A stretch of 64,000 nt of DNA from Thermosporothrix hazakensis (GCF_003253565.1 NZ_QKUF01000006.1:186001-250000), one strand, 5' to 3'. Counted from the first letter of the stretch, positions 7,364-16,475 are shown. Translations and numbers: made by a program. Notes: generated by a model not told the origin, from the letters alone.

Positions 7364-10300
7364 ATGATGAATAAGGTTGAGCGTAGAGATCTTCCCCTTG
7401 CAAAATGTGATTATATGCGTGTACTGGAAGTAATCGAGGAGTTGCTGAAGGCTGATTTCAGGCAGATCGAGACCGGCGACAGGAGCGCGTATTTCTCTGT
7501 AGCACTTCTGAAGGCTGCTCAGGAGCATGGACACGCGCCTCTGTTGTCCCCAACGTTTGATGTGGATGCGCTGGCGTCTCAGATAGGAGCGCGGTTCACT
7601 GAAAGTCATGCCTCGCCTTTTGAACATCAGGCAGAAACGGCGGATGCTGCTATCTCTATACCCGAGTTTGAGAAGCGAAAAGAGTTCTATAGAACGATTC
7701 AGACTATCCTGCACTTGATGCGCAAGTGTCTGCATGCTGAGTTGCAGCGGTCTACTCCTGATGGGCAGCCCATGTCATTGCATGCCCTGATGCGCAATCT
7801 GGTCATGAGACCGGGGAAGATCGTCCCTGAGCATGGTGAAGAAAAAGAAGCTCATCTGCGTCGCTTACTGTATGAAAAGCTTGAAGAGACCGTTGAATTA
7901 CAAAAAAAGAGCGTTGTCATCGGAACAAAAGAGGCGCGAGATCCCTGGCTAATGGGACACAGGCTCACGCTGGCTGTGAAGGGGGTTCAAAACTTCTTCC
8001 GGCAATTGGTAGGGAGCATCCAGACACATCTTGAGCGGCTCCGAGCGAAGCATGCTCACGTTACAGAAGCCGATATGCAGCGGGCTCGTGATGCTTTACA
8101 TGCGATGCAGTTACAGGAGCATTCAGAACTGCAAATTCTGAAGGAAGCTGTTCTCGGACAGAGTATTGCTCGCATTTTTCGGGAGTGTCAGCTACTCTAT
8201 TTGGACTATCTGCTCAAGCGTATCTGTACCTGTGAGAAGATTGACACGCGCAATGCGAGGCTGCTGGAACATCTGATCGTGCGGTTGCGGGCGCTCGACA
8301 GCTTTAGTCATAAACATGACGATGCTTTCTATCAGGTGACACTGAAGCGTGAAGTGTATGACACGAAGCGGCTTCTCACGCTTGCCAGCGCGTTTGATCC
8401 TCTGCCGGTGCTCCCCGAAATAGGTGGAATGTTGAGCGAGGCATCTCTGGAAGGGGAAAAGACGTTTGTGGTAGGAGTGAAACTGAAGCTTAATAGTGCG
8501 GTCTATACACACGGTGGCAGTGGCGAATCAGTCTATGTCTATAACATGGCGTTGCTTGATGCTGAAGCCGGGCTATACAAGCGGCGCAAAGAGAGCATCA
8601 CCTATGAGAAGCACTTCTATGAGGAAGTCTTGCGGATCGCGCTGCTCTACCCGGTGCTGTACAGGCTCGATGATGCCTCTTTTGATGTTGTTGCATATCT
8701 GGAAGAGAAGGTGTTCCCGGTCTTGACGACAGGAACGGAGGAGGAGAAAACCGCTCTTTTCAAGCAGATCAAGGAGGACATTGACAGGAGCGGCGCTATG
8801 AGGAATGTGCAGGCGCTTCGTGAGCTTTTAAAGGAGTTTATGGAACAGGCGCCTGTTGAGCCTGACATGTGCCCGCAAACGCTGGTACTCAGTCTGAAAG
8901 AGACCGTGCTGAATCACGATCTGGATACTATTTGTACTGAGCAGCGCTTCTTTCGAGATGTGAACCTTGCGGACCAGCCTGAAACCATCCTCAAGCATAT
9001 CGCGGTCGAGCAAGAAGGAACATGCCACAATGCGCTCTGTACGCTGCCGCTTCAGGTGCGGTTTGAGCCGCTACATTATTATCCAGCAGATGACGAGGTG
9101 AAAGAGTATAGTGTGAAATATGCCTGGGAACGCCTGGGGATGCTTCCCGTTCTGCTGATCCCGCCTGACAAGGAGAATGAGGCCCTTCAGCTTGCTTTGG
9201 GGGACCTGAATCGAGTGACGCTTTATTATCGCAAACATGGTCGGCGTTTTGGCTCTGAAGGAGCGTTTGCGTATCGCTTTGCGTATCTCACGCTTGCCTA
9301 TACCTTTGCCAAAATGCTAGCGACCTACACGAAAGTGGCAGATGCACGGAGGCTCTTTATCCCGATAATCTATATATGTGACCGGAAAGGGGGTGGGCAC
9401 GAATATAAGGATAATGATGCAAAGAAAAGTATAAAAGAAGCAGGAATGTATAGATTATCTGAAGAGGAGTTTATGTATTCGGTTGCGAGGTTGCTGGAAT
9501 TTATGCTGAGTCAGGATCACCTGAGCGGCTCGCAGAGCTTCCAGCGTGTTCCGATTCATGGAGTGGACAAAGGGCCATGTATGTCAGGGGATGAGCACCT
9601 CTCGCTCTCCTCAATGCTCCCATGCGTATTCAGCAGGAAGGGGCCTGAGCAGCGGAGTCATCAATTGAAGAAGCTTGCTGTGGTGCAGGTCACCAGTTGT
9701 GCCTGTAATCGAACAAAAGCTGGCCGTGATGATCATTCCGTCTCGACGCTCTACGGGCAGGTTATCGGGATCGAGCGCCGAAGTGATGGCTGTCTCCATC
9801 TGGGCCCATTGACGACATTCTCAACAAATATGCGGCATGATGAGATGTTCAAGCGGCCTCATGCGCTTTTTCGGCAGATCGAACACTGTATCGCGCGAGG
9901 CTATCATCACTTCCTCTATATAGCGGATGCTCCTTATAGCCGTTCGCTGCATATCTCTGATGTGGGAAGTGGGCCATGCTTTATGAGCGAGGGTATGATC
10001 CGAGCGCTTCGGGAGCTCCTCTATGAGGAGAATGGCAAGATAGCGCGGATCTGGGTATATCCGATTTTTGGCGATACGTCTTATGTGGTCAATCGAAGAG
10101 GGCCGCAGAACCCACAAAATGGCTATTCACTTTATGTCGACGAGGGTGGTGAGCTTGTCCATAGAATGGGGGGTGGGAAGGTAGCTACTTTTTTCCATCT
10201 GTGTCTGGATAAAAATGAGAGCAAGCCTTTTTCCTATAGAAATGTCACGGCCTATTCAACGCCGCTGCATCTCTATAAGAACGATGCGATCTATGAGCGG

Positions 10301-10573
10301 TATATCAGGGATGACCTGCTCCACTGCGGGGAACAGTCTCCGTTGCGGAGTGAGCTGCTTGAGATGCTGGCTATGCTGCATTTCTGGCGCTTTGAGCTGA
10401 ATGGTCGGTACAGGCTTTATCCTGATCAGAAAGCAATCGAGATAGATTCGATTGGCATGCAGGCGACCTATCCGGGCATGCGAAGCGGGATCAATTTTAA
10501 TGGGCTGGCCTATCTAACAGAGGTTCGTGCGGCGTTGCGCATGGCTGAGGTGCGCAAGAAAGAGGCGGTGTGA
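7364..10573 (+). CDS. Large orphan protein of unknown function (1069 aa)
   Basis: A long uninterrupted frame with coding-like codon use. The frame opens at ATG 7295, but the first 23 codons look non-coding and lack a ribosome binding site. The tandem ATGs at 7364/7367 follow ACAGGGACTGGGT, so I start there. I recognise no family. Roughly the first 500 residues are helical and charged. A middle part (about 590-720) includes LGMLPVLLIPP, LYYRKHGRRFG and IYICDRKGGGHEYKDND. The last 300 residues alternate strands and helices: LKKLAVVQVTSCAC, LYGQVIGIERR, LHLGPLTTF, a helix, YHHFLYIADAP, ARIWVYPIFGD, and a final GMRSGINFNGLAYLTEVR. That order vaguely recalls an RNase H/PIWI-like core, but the acidic catalytic set is not evident. 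No signal peptide or membrane segment. It is monocistronic, between a divergent LLM gene and a convergent PHP gene. Confidence 0.75.
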   Translation: MMNKVERRDLPLAKCDYMRVLEVIEELLKADFRQIETGDRSAYFSVALLKAAQEHGHAPLLSPTFDVDALASQIGARFTESHASPFEHQAETADAAISIPEFEKRKEFYRTIQTILHLMRKCLHAELQRSTPDGQPMSLHALMRNLVMRPGKIVPEHGEEKEAHLRRLLYEKLEETVELQKKSVVIGTKEARDPWLMGHRLTLAVKGVQNFFRQLVGSIQTHLERLRAKHAHVTEADMQRARDALHAMQLQEHSELQILKEAVLGQSIARIFRECQLLYLDYLLKRICTCEKIDTRNARLLEHLIVRLRALDSFSHKHDDAFYQVTLKREVYDTKRLLTLASAFDPLPVLPEIGGMLSEASLEGEKTFVVGVKLKLNSAVYTHGGSGESVYVYNMALLDAEAGLYKRRKESITYEKHFYEEVLRIALLYPVLYRLDDASFDVVAYLEEKVFPVLTTGTEEEKTALFKQIKEDIDRSGAMRNVQALRELLKEFMEQAPVEPDMCPQTLVLSLKETVLNHDLDTICTEQRFFRDVNLADQPETILKHIAVEQEGTCHNALCTLPLQVRFEPLHYYPADDEVKEYSVKYAWERLGMLPVLLIPPDKENEALQLALGDLNRVTLYYRKHGRRFGSEGAFAYRFAYLTLAYTFAKMLATYTKVADARRLFIPIIYICDRKGGGHEYKDNDAKKSIKEAGMYRLSEEEFMYSVARLLEFMLSQDHLSGSQSFQRVPIHGVDKGPCMSGDEHLSLSSMLPCVFSRKGPEQRSHQLKKLAVVQVTSCACNRTKAGRDDHSVSTLYGQVIGIERRSDGCLHLGPLTTFSTNMRHDEMFKRPHALFRQIEHCIARGYHHFLYIADAPYSRSLHISDVGSGPCFMSEGMIRALRELLYEENGKIARIWVYPIFGDTSYVVNRRGPQNPQNGYSLYVDEGGELVHRMGGGKVATFFHLCLDKNESKPFSYRNVTAYSTPLHLYKNDAIYERYIRDDLLHCGEQSPLRSELLEMLAMLHFWRFELNGRYRLYPDQKAIEIDSIGMQATYPGMRSGINFNGLAYLTEVRAALRMAEVRKKEAV

Positions 10574-10881
10574 CGAGAAGAGGTGTACAGAGAGGGAAGT
10601 CCGGGCGGCGTTTTGAGCCAGACTTTTGGACTCGCTTGTTGATAAAGGATCATTCCGGCTCTGTAAGGCAGTATGGAGCCAGATCAAGGTGAGAAGTCAT
10701 TCCGCGCGGTATTGCGGGAAGCGCTCCTGTGTTCCAGATAGCGTGCTGCTGCTTCATCATGGGTGTGATGCGTTTCCTTTTTTGATATTTTGGAGCACGA
10801 GTAGCGCTCAAGATCAATTTCAAGAAACACCCGGCACGAAATGACCGCTCTCAATAGGTGCTGATGATAAGCGGAAGAGGC
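10574..10881. other. Intergenic stretch, 308 bp
   Basis: Lies between the 3' ends of the large orphan gene and the convergent PHP gene. A 72-codon rightward frame at 10626 has no ribosome binding site and no recognisable content, so I leave it out. I see no strong terminator hairpin. Confidence 0.4.
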
Positions 10882-11736
10882 TTATTGGACCTCGATGCCA
10901 ACACGCTCAAACAGGTGGCGGCAGAGCTCTGCGCGGTATTTGATGGGCATGCGTCCCGGAGGGCCGTGTGAATCTGAGCCCGCACTGACGACAAGGTCAT
11001 GCTTTTGCGCGTATGCCAGATAGGTGGCGACAAGCTCGGGCGAATGGGTCGGGTAGTAGACCTCGATGCCATCTAGCGGGACTTCGGCGCGAACCTGATC
11101 GAGCAGTTCCGGGGTGTAGAAGGTGAAGCCCTCTTCCTGTTGACCACGTCCAGGGTGAGCGATCAGGGCGATGCCGCCACTTTGATGAGCTGCCTCAACG
11201 GTCTCTGCAATATCGGCCAGAATCTCGCGGTAACCTGCCTCTGTGATCAGTTCCAGCGCTTGGGGCCAGTCATTGATATAGCCGTGTTCAAGAAGCAGCA
11301 AGGCGCAGTCTCCAGCAACGCGCAATTCGCCGTTGCTTGTCTTGAGAATCTCCGCCTGTCGAGGGAAACGATAACCCCGCTGAAGCAGTTCGTTATAGAC
11401 CTCTTCGGCGTTAGCCTGCTGGCCCTGGCGAACTCGCTGTGTGAGAGCAGCCAGAGGCTCGGATGTGGGATCGATGCCGAAGCAGAGCACATCCGCCATC
11501 TGACCACGCCATTGTGCGCTGACCTCAACGGCGGGCAGGACATGAATCTGTTTTTGCTGACCAAGCCGCTGCACGCTGGCGATGGTGTCAACCCGGTCGT
11601 GATCGGTGACGGCAACCAGCCCGAAACCCTCCTGTGCGAGATAATCGAAGAGCTGCTCCGCAGTCCAGCGGCCATCACTGTACGTCGTATGCATTTGTAG
11701 ATCAATCGACGTATCAGATTGAATTGTCAGATGCAT
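10882..11736 (-). CDS. PHP-domain phosphoesterase
   Basis: A 284-residue polymerase-and-histidinol-phosphatase (PHP) protein. Metal-binding motifs appear in order: DLQMHTTYSDGRW near residue 14 (HxH), VAVTDHDRVDT (DHD), LPAVEVSA (acidic), IALIAHPGRG, and VSAGSDSHGP near the C-terminus. This set is that of the TrpH/YciV group, which hydrolyses 3',5'-nucleoside bisphosphates or acts as 5'-3' exonuclease on short RNA. The ATG at 11736 follows GAGAAAGG by 8 bases. A TTG 18 bases upstream opens a longer frame but would place that binding site inside the gene, so I reject it. Confidence 0.9.
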   Translation of the reverse strand: MHLTIQSDTSIDLQMHTTYSDGRWTAEQLFDYLAQEGFGLVAVTDHDRVDTIASVQRLGQQKQIHVLPAVEVSAQWRGQMADVLCFGIDPTSEPLAALTQRVRQGQQANAEEVYNELLQRGYRFPRQAEILKTSNGELRVAGDCALLLLEHGYINDWPQALELITEAGYREILADIAETVEAAHQSGGIALIAHPGRGQQEEGFTFYTPELLDQVRAEVPLDGIEVYYPTHSPELVATYLAYAQKHDLVVSAGSDSHGPPGRMPIKYRAELCRHLFERVGIEVQ

Positions 11737-12009
11737 TTTGCTAGCCTTTCTCAATATATTTGATACTATGCTTTATTATACCCTGTAGAACGGGATACAG
11801 GAAGAAGCTGCGATTCTGCTCTTTTCCCGTTCGTTCAACATCCTGGCTTTGCAGGGTTTGTCCTTTTGTCGAGCTGCCGCGATGGTGGTATGCTTAAAGT
11901 AGCGTTTCTCGCTTTATTGTATCCGCTTACGCTTTCGCATGGAAGCAATGGAACGAGAGATGCCTGTTTTCTGTGGGGAAAATGAAGCCTATAGTGAGAG
12001 GTAGCTTGT

Positions 12010-13194
12010 ATGGAGAATGCATACAACATCAAGAAGGATGCGGTCCAGGTTGAGGCCGTATCTGAACTCGGATTGAACCCGTTCCCCTGGTATGAGGAGA
12101 TGCGCAAAAATGACCCGATTCATTTTAACGAGAAACTGAATGCCTGGGAGCTTTTCCGCTATAACGATATTCTGGAAGTGGTGAAACATCCAGAGATCTA
12201 TTCTTCGCGTCGAAGCCGTTCCGGTGACCCGGCAATGGCGATTCAGAGTGGTGGCAATCTGCTTATGACCGACCCTCCGCGCCACCGACAGTTGCGCTCA
12301 TTAGTCACGCAGGCATTTACTCCTCGCACTATTGCACAGATGAGCGGGCGAATTATCGAAATAGTTGATTCGTTGCTGCAAAAAGGGCGTGAGACGGGGC
12401 ATATGGACCTGATTGCTGATCTTGCCTACCCCCTCCCGGTGATCGTGATTTCTGAAATGCTCGGGATACCGCCTGAGGAGCGCGATTCGTTTAAGGCGTG
12501 GTCCGATCTCATTGTGAGTCCCTCATATGCCGATCTTGAACGCGGCAGGAAAGAATTGAGGGCCTATTTTCAAAACGTGCTTCAGCAGCGTAAGCAGCAT
12601 TTGCAAGATGATCTGGTCAGTGGGCTGCTTCAGGCGAACGTCGATGGGGAGCCGCTGCAAGAGACAGAGATCCTCGATTTCTGTGAATTACTGCTGGTTG
12701 CCGGGAACGAGACAACAACAAATCTGATCGGGAACGCAGGGCTCTGCTTTGATGAGTATCCCGAGGCAGCTCGCGAGATTCGTGAGGATATTTCGTTGCT
12801 CCCGAGCGCAATCGAGGAAGTGTTGCGCTTCCGCTCGCCTGTACAGCGGTTTGGGCGTACCGTCGTCGTTGATACGGAACTCGATGGCCGACAGCTCAAA
12901 GTGGGACAGCGTGTGTTCTGCTGGATTGGTGCGGCCAATCGCGATCCGGCTCAATTTCCTGATCCCGGTTCTTTCAACATTCGTCGTACACCGAATCGGC
13001 ATCTGGCGTTCGGGCAGGGGATTCATTTCTGTCTCGGTGCACCGCTTGCTCGATTGGAAACAAAGCTCGCGTTTGAGCGGCTCTTCCATACATTTAAGGA
13101 TATTCAATTTCAGCGGGATGTGCCGTTAGAGCCTATCAGCAGCTTTTTCGGCTATGGGGTGGAACATCTTCTTGTACAGGTACAGAACGCGTAG
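12010..13194 (+). CDS. Cytochrome P450
   Basis: A 394-residue soluble bacterial P450. The I-helix reads LLVAGNETTTNLIGN near residue 230 (the ETT proton-relay set), the ExxR helix is EEVLRF near 277, and the heme loop is FGQGIHFCLGAPLARLE with Cys about 341. The oxygen-binding and heme regions are intact, so the protein should be active. Electrons would have to come from ferredoxin/reductase genes elsewhere; none is adjacent. The substrate is unknown. A truncated relative with similar sequence (LLMTDPPRHRQLRSLV here, LLLVDPPDHSRLWRLV there) survives at 54794. A 32-bp hairpin follows the stop. Confidence 0.94.
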   Translation: MENAYNIKKDAVQVEAVSELGLNPFPWYEEMRKNDPIHFNEKLNAWELFRYNDILEVVKHPEIYSSRRSRSGDPAMAIQSGGNLLMTDPPRHRQLRSLVTQAFTPRTIAQMSGRIIEIVDSLLQKGRETGHMDLIADLAYPLPVIVISEMLGIPPEERDSFKAWSDLIVSPSYADLERGRKELRAYFQNVLQQRKQHLQDDLVSGLLQANVDGEPLQETEILDFCELLLVAGNETTTNLIGNAGLCFDEYPEAAREIREDISLLPSAIEEVLRFRSPVQRFGRTVVVDTELDGRQLKVGQRVFCWIGAANRDPAQFPDPGSFNIRRTPNRHLAFGQGIHFCLGAPLARLETKLAFERLFHTFKDIQFQRDVPLEPISSFFGYGVEHLLVQVQNA

Positions 13195-13201
13195 CTCATT
13201 T

Positions 13202-13233
13202 GGGCCCGACAGGTAAGCAGATCTGTCAGGCCC
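13202..13233. terminator. 11-bp hairpin after the P450 gene
   Basis: GGGCCCGACAG (13202-13212) pairs with CTGTCAGGCCC (13223-13233), one mismatch and a 10-base loop, 7 bp after the P450 stop. No T-run follows on either strand. It lies between the rightward P450 and the leftward small gene that ends at 13245, so it may serve both. Confidence 0.55.
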
Positions 13234-13244
13234 GCTCTCGACCC

Positions 13245-13538
13245 TCATATCATTAAAAATGGGTAGTACCCCGATGGCGTTACCTGTCCGGGAGATGGTT
13301 CGGGAAGCCATTTCAGATCATCCTCATGAATATGAAGGAGCAGGCAGGCCTCGTGAAGCGATGGGAGAAAGCGGCGGACTTGCCAGCTCCCACGGGCGTC
13401 ATGTAACAGGGAGCATTGCACCCACCAGCCTCTTGAGCCAAACCAGCCCCAACGCCTGCCTGGCCACAACTCCGCCCTGACAAGCCTGAACTGAAGCGCT
13501 GCCGCCCGTGGCACCTTCACTGATCGCCTTGTGAACAT
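13245..13538 (-). CDS. Small hypothetical protein (97 aa)
   Basis: A 97-residue frame beginning MFTRRSVKVPRAAALQ, rich in Trp and Arg in the middle (GRRWGWFGSRGWW) and ending HIHEDDLKWLP with a short tail. ATG 13538 is preceded by GAAAGGAAAGGG, a good ribosome binding site, and the composition looks like protein rather than a chance frame. I do not recognise a family. It lies alone between the P450 and the SnoaL-like gene, on the opposite strand. Confidence 0.45.
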   Translation of the reverse strand: MFTRRSVKVPRAAALQFRLVRAELWPGRRWGWFGSRGWWVQCSLLHDARGSWQVRRFLPSLHEACLLLHIHEDDLKWLPEPSPGQVTPSGYYPFLMI

Positions 13539-13783
13539 TATCCCTTTCCTTTCTTTGTCGCATTGCTTCTACCTACTATTACGTATCATGACTCCTGGTG
13601 TGACGAGCAAAAGGGACAGACGAAAAACGAGAGAGAACTGCTGTGCTGAGGATGAGTCTATATTGAACTGTACTACATGCGCCTCTTCACTGAACGAATG
13701 GACAGGAGACAATCTGTCTTGAAGGACAATTTGTGGTGCGATGGAAGATGTTATGCTTGCTGAAAAGGAGATGGTGAGCCGAG

Positions 13784-14164
13784 ATGAAGAAAAGCGAGCT
13801 TGTACGGCTGCTCTACGAAGAGGTGCTGAATAAGGGCCGTCTGGAACTGCTTGATGAGCTGTTCTCGGCGCAGTTCGTGGATCACTCGACGCCTGAACAA
13901 CCCTGTGGGCCTGCGGGCGTGCGTCAGTACGTCGAAGAGCTGAGAAGAGGATTTCCTGATCTACGGGTAGTAGTTGAAGATGTAATCACGGAAGGGGAAA
14001 AGTTGGTTGTGCGAACGACATGGCAGGGAACGCATCTCGGGCTCTATGAGGGCCATGAGCCAGATGGCAGGCAGGCGCTACGCAGTATGATTCAAATATT
14101 TGTCGTGCGGGATGGCAGGCTGAGCGAGGAATGGAACGAGGGTGAAGGCCTGCTCGATTCGTAG
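13784..14164 (+). CDS. SnoaL-like ester cyclase / NTF2-fold protein
   Basis: A 126-residue single-domain protein of the SnoaL polyketide cyclase fold. Key stretches are LYEEVLNKGRLELLDELFSAQFVDH, GPAGVRQYVEELRRGFPDLRVVVED and VRTTWQGTHLG, matching the ester-cyclase branch (COG5485-like). Members catalyse intramolecular aldol closure or act as small isomerases or hydrolases; many are uncharacterised. The conserved His and Asp of the pocket (FVDH) are present. Located between P450 and SDR genes on the same strand, 66 bp ahead of the SDR, so they may be co-transcribed. No polyketide synthase is present to supply a classical substrate. Confidence 0.85.
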   Translation: MKKSELVRLLYEEVLNKGRLELLDELFSAQFVDHSTPEQPCGPAGVRQYVEELRRGFPDLRVVVEDVITEGEKLVVRTTWQGTHLGLYEGHEPDGRQALRSMIQIFVVRDGRLSEEWNEGEGLLDS

Positions 14165-14230
14165 ATGTTCAGGAGTCTAAAACCGGAGTTGCTCCTTTTC
14201 TCTTAGCGCTTTATGAAAGGAACGAGATCT

Positions 14231-14932
14231 ATGGTAGACAATGCGACATCCGTAAAAACCGCTGTGATTACAGGAGCCTCACGAGGCCTGGGGCGCGCTC
14301 TTGCTCGACAACTTGCCCGGCAGGGCTGGACGTTGATCATTGATGCACGCGGTGCACAGGCGCTTGAGGCGGTTAGAGCCGAATTGGCACAACAGACCGA
14401 GGTCGTCGCCATTCCCGGGGATGTGGCTGATTCCGCTCACCGAGAGGCTTTAGCGCAAGCAGTCCAGCGTTTTGGCTCGCTGGATGTACTGATCAATAAT
14501 GCCAGCGTGCTTGGTCCAAGTCCGCAACCGGCGCTGCTTGAATACCCGCTGGATGTGCTGGAGCAAGTCTATCGGGTGAATACCCTGGCTCCGCTGGCTC
14601 TCATTCAACAGCTTCAGCCGTTTTTGCAAGCAGGTGCTCGTATCCTTAATATCACGAGCGATGCAGCGGTTGAAGGCTATGAGGGATGGGGTGGCTATGG
14701 TTCGAGTAAAGCGGCTCTAGAACAGCTCTCGCACATTCTGTCGGTCGAGAAAAGCGATTGGCGCGTGTACTGGGTCGATCCAGGCGATATGAATACCGAG
14801 ATGCATCAGGCGGCTTTCCCGGGTGAGGATATCTCAGATAGACCGCTTCCGGAAACAAGCGTGCCGGGGCTAATGCGGCTGATAGAGGGCGATTATCCCA
14901 GTGGACGCTATGCCGCCCGCACTCTGGCGTGA
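14231..14932 (+). CDS. SDR family NAD(P)-dependent oxidoreductase
   Basis: A 233-residue short-chain dehydrogenase. Cofactor motif VITGASRGLGRALARQL near residue 11, then DVLINNASVLG (NNAG-like), a Ser at ITSDAA, and the catalytic YGSSK (Tyr-x3-Lys). The C-terminus is of the short form ending at the active-site flap (DPGDMNTEMHQAAFPGEDIS). The ATG at 14231 is preceded by AAAGGAACGAG; an in-frame ATG at 14213 lies on top of that site, so I prefer 14231. The stop overlaps the ribosome-binding region of the QueA-like gene downstream, so the two are an operon. Confidence 0.9.
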   Translation: MVDNATSVKTAVITGASRGLGRALARQLARQGWTLIIDARGAQALEAVRAELAQQTEVVAIPGDVADSAHREALAQAVQRFGSLDVLINNASVLGPSPQPALLEYPLDVLEQVYRVNTLAPLALIQQLQPFLQAGARILNITSDAAVEGYEGWGGYGSSKAALEQLSHILSVEKSDWRVYWVDPGDMNTEMHQAAFPGEDISDRPLPETSVPGLMRLIEGDYPSGRYAARTLA

Positions 14933-14943
14933 GGAGAAATGGT

Positions 14944-16017
14944 ATGCTTACTTCGCATGTGAGGCCTCTCGATTTCCTCTTGCCAGAGGAATTGGAGGCG
15001 GGCGAGCCCCCTGAGGCACGCGGGCTGGCACGAGATGAGGTTCGATTGCTCGTCTCATCGTATACAGATAATCGCATTGAGCATGCTCAGTTTCGGCAGA
15101 TCCCGCAATTCCTGGCTCCGGGTGATGTGGTGGTGATCAACACGAGCGGCACCATGAATGCCGCTCTGGAGGCCATTGGAGCCGATGGAACGCGCTATGA
15201 GCTGCATCTTTCGACCCATCTCCCGGCTGATCTCTGGGTTGTGGAGGTGCGCATTCCCGATGAGCACGGGACGAAACCATACTACGGCATGCGTGAAGGC
15301 GAGGTCTTGCGGCTTGCCGAGAATGGGACGGCTGCGCTGCTTCTGCCTTATCTACCTGAACAGCGTGTCCAGGACAGAAGTCAGAAGCGGCTCTGGATTG
15401 CTACCCTTCACCTCCCGATGTCTTGGCAGGAGTACTTGAAGTCATATGGTTTCCCGATTCGCTACCGGTATGTACGTAATGCCTGGCCGATAGAATACTA
15501 TCAGACGGTTTATGCAACGGAAGTAGGTAGCGCGGAGATGCCGTCGGCAGGACGTGCCTTTACACCTGAGCTGATTACTCGGTTGGTCGCTCTCGGGGTA
15601 CAGGTATTACCGCTGCTGTTGCATACCGGGGTGGCAAGCCTGGAAGCGCATGAGCCGCCATATGAAGAGTATTATCGTGTGCCGGAAGAGACTGCTCAGG
15701 GGGTTAATGCCGCGCGGCAGGCCGGCCGAAGAGTAATCGCTGTCGGAACAACGGTTGTGCGTGCGCTCGAAACAGTGACAACGCCAGACGGCGTGACGCA
15801 TCCCGGAGAAGGCTGGACACAGACCATTATTACACCAGAACGCGGTGTCCGCGCTGTACATGGCCTGTTGACTGGCTTGCATGAACCGCAGGCATCGCAC
15901 CTGTTGATGCTGGAAGCTTTTGCGCCGAGAGAGCACCTGAAGCTGGTGTATGCGGAGGCGCTCCAAAAGAAGTATCTCTGGCATGAGTTTGGGGATCTGC
16001 ATTTGTTGCTTCCATAA
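14944..16017 (+). CDS. Divergent QueA-like SAM:tRNA ribosyltransferase-isomerase homolog
   Basis: A 357-residue protein clearly built like QueA (about 345 aa), which transfers the ribosyl part of SAM to preQ1 in tRNA. The ordered landmarks are present but altered: FLLPEELEAGEPPEARGLARDEVRLLV at the start (QueA has an RDxSRLLV core), GDVVVINTSGTMNAAL (usual DxxVxNxTxVxPAR changed), LLLHTGVASLEAHEP (usual LHVGxGTFxPV), RRVIAVGTTVVRALE near residue 266 (intact), and GLLTGLHEPQASHLL (usual LITNFHLPxSTLL). The ending FGDLHLL replaces FGDAMLI. Several pocket residues differ, so it may act on another substrate. GTGAGGAG precedes ATG 14944; an upstream GTG at 14929 overlaps this site. No other queuosine gene is nearby. 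Confidence 0.8.
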   Translation: MLTSHVRPLDFLLPEELEAGEPPEARGLARDEVRLLVSSYTDNRIEHAQFRQIPQFLAPGDVVVINTSGTMNAALEAIGADGTRYELHLSTHLPADLWVVEVRIPDEHGTKPYYGMREGEVLRLAENGTAALLLPYLPEQRVQDRSQKRLWIATLHLPMSWQEYLKSYGFPIRYRYVRNAWPIEYYQTVYATEVGSAEMPSAGRAFTPELITRLVALGVQVLPLLLHTGVASLEAHEPPYEEYYRVPEETAQGVNAARQAGRRVIAVGTTVVRALETVTTPDGVTHPGEGWTQTIITPERGVRAVHGLLTGLHEPQASHLLMLEAFAPREHLKLVYAEALQKKYLWHEFGDLHLLLP

Positions 16018-16025
16018 AAGGCGGC

Positions 16026-16054
16026 ATCAGGACGGGAAGAGTTCCCATCCTGAT
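16026..16054. terminator. 13-bp hairpin between convergent genes
   Basis: ATCAGGACGGGAA pairs with TTCCCATCCTGAT around a GAG loop with a single mismatch. It lies between the convergent QueA-like gene and the SnoaL-like gene and could terminate both, although neither side has a T-run. Confidence 0.6.
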
Positions 16055-16068
16055 TGTGGCCTGAAGGT

Positions 16069-16455
16069 TCAGGCAACGAGCCCTGCAAAATTTTCTGGAT
16101 CGAGAAAAAATCGAATGCTTTGAATTTTGCCCTCTTCGTTCAGCTCAAACACATCGATACCATCTGAAGTGATGCTCTGGCCGCTCTGCGTCGTCATCTG
16201 TGCGGTGTAGAACATAGCTGCTCCGTTCGCGACGAAAAACAGTCGGTTGATTGTTACATGCATCTCCCGAAATGGAATGATTGATTGTTCTGCGATCTGA
16301 CGGGTAGCGGCCTCGCCGATGATAGGTGATGTTTCAGCGACGTAGTAGAAGGCGGCATCCTTTGCGAACAGGTTCACAAAGCCTTCTGTGTCGAGTGTAT
16401 TATTTACGTGAATATAGCTCTCGATGATGGCACGAATTTGTTCCGGTGAAAGCAT
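16069..16455 (-). CDS. SnoaL-like / nuclear transport factor 2 fold protein
   Basis: A 128-residue NTF2-superfamily protein. It has the helical N-terminus LSPEQIRAIIESYIHVNNTLDTEGFVNLF, then the cone-shaped sheet with DAAFYYV, VTINRLFFVANG and FELNEEGKIQSIRFFLDPENFAG. Such proteins are isomerases, cyclases or dehydratases, or serve as binding pockets beside oxygenases. AAAGGAG precedes the ATG. It begins 20 bp after the stop of the FAD monooxygenase upstream, so the two are almost certainly one transcript and may act on the same compound. It is not close to the other SnoaL-like gene at 13784. Confidence 0.85.
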   Translation of the reverse strand: MLSPEQIRAIIESYIHVNNTLDTEGFVNLFAKDAAFYYVAETSPIIGEAATRQIAEQSIIPFREMHVTINRLFFVANGAAMFYTAQMTTQSGQSITSDGIDVFELNEEGKIQSIRFFLDPENFAGLVA

Positions 16456-16475
16456 AGTTTGAACTCCTTTTCTTC

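Noticed and set aside
10626..10844. A 72-codon rightward frame after the large orphan gene.
   Set aside because: No ribosome binding site, unlikely composition (many Cys, Ser, Phe clusters) and no family likeness.
14213..14230. An alternative start for the SDR at ATG 14213.
   Set aside because: It overlaps the AAAGGAACGAG ribosome binding site of ATG 14231.
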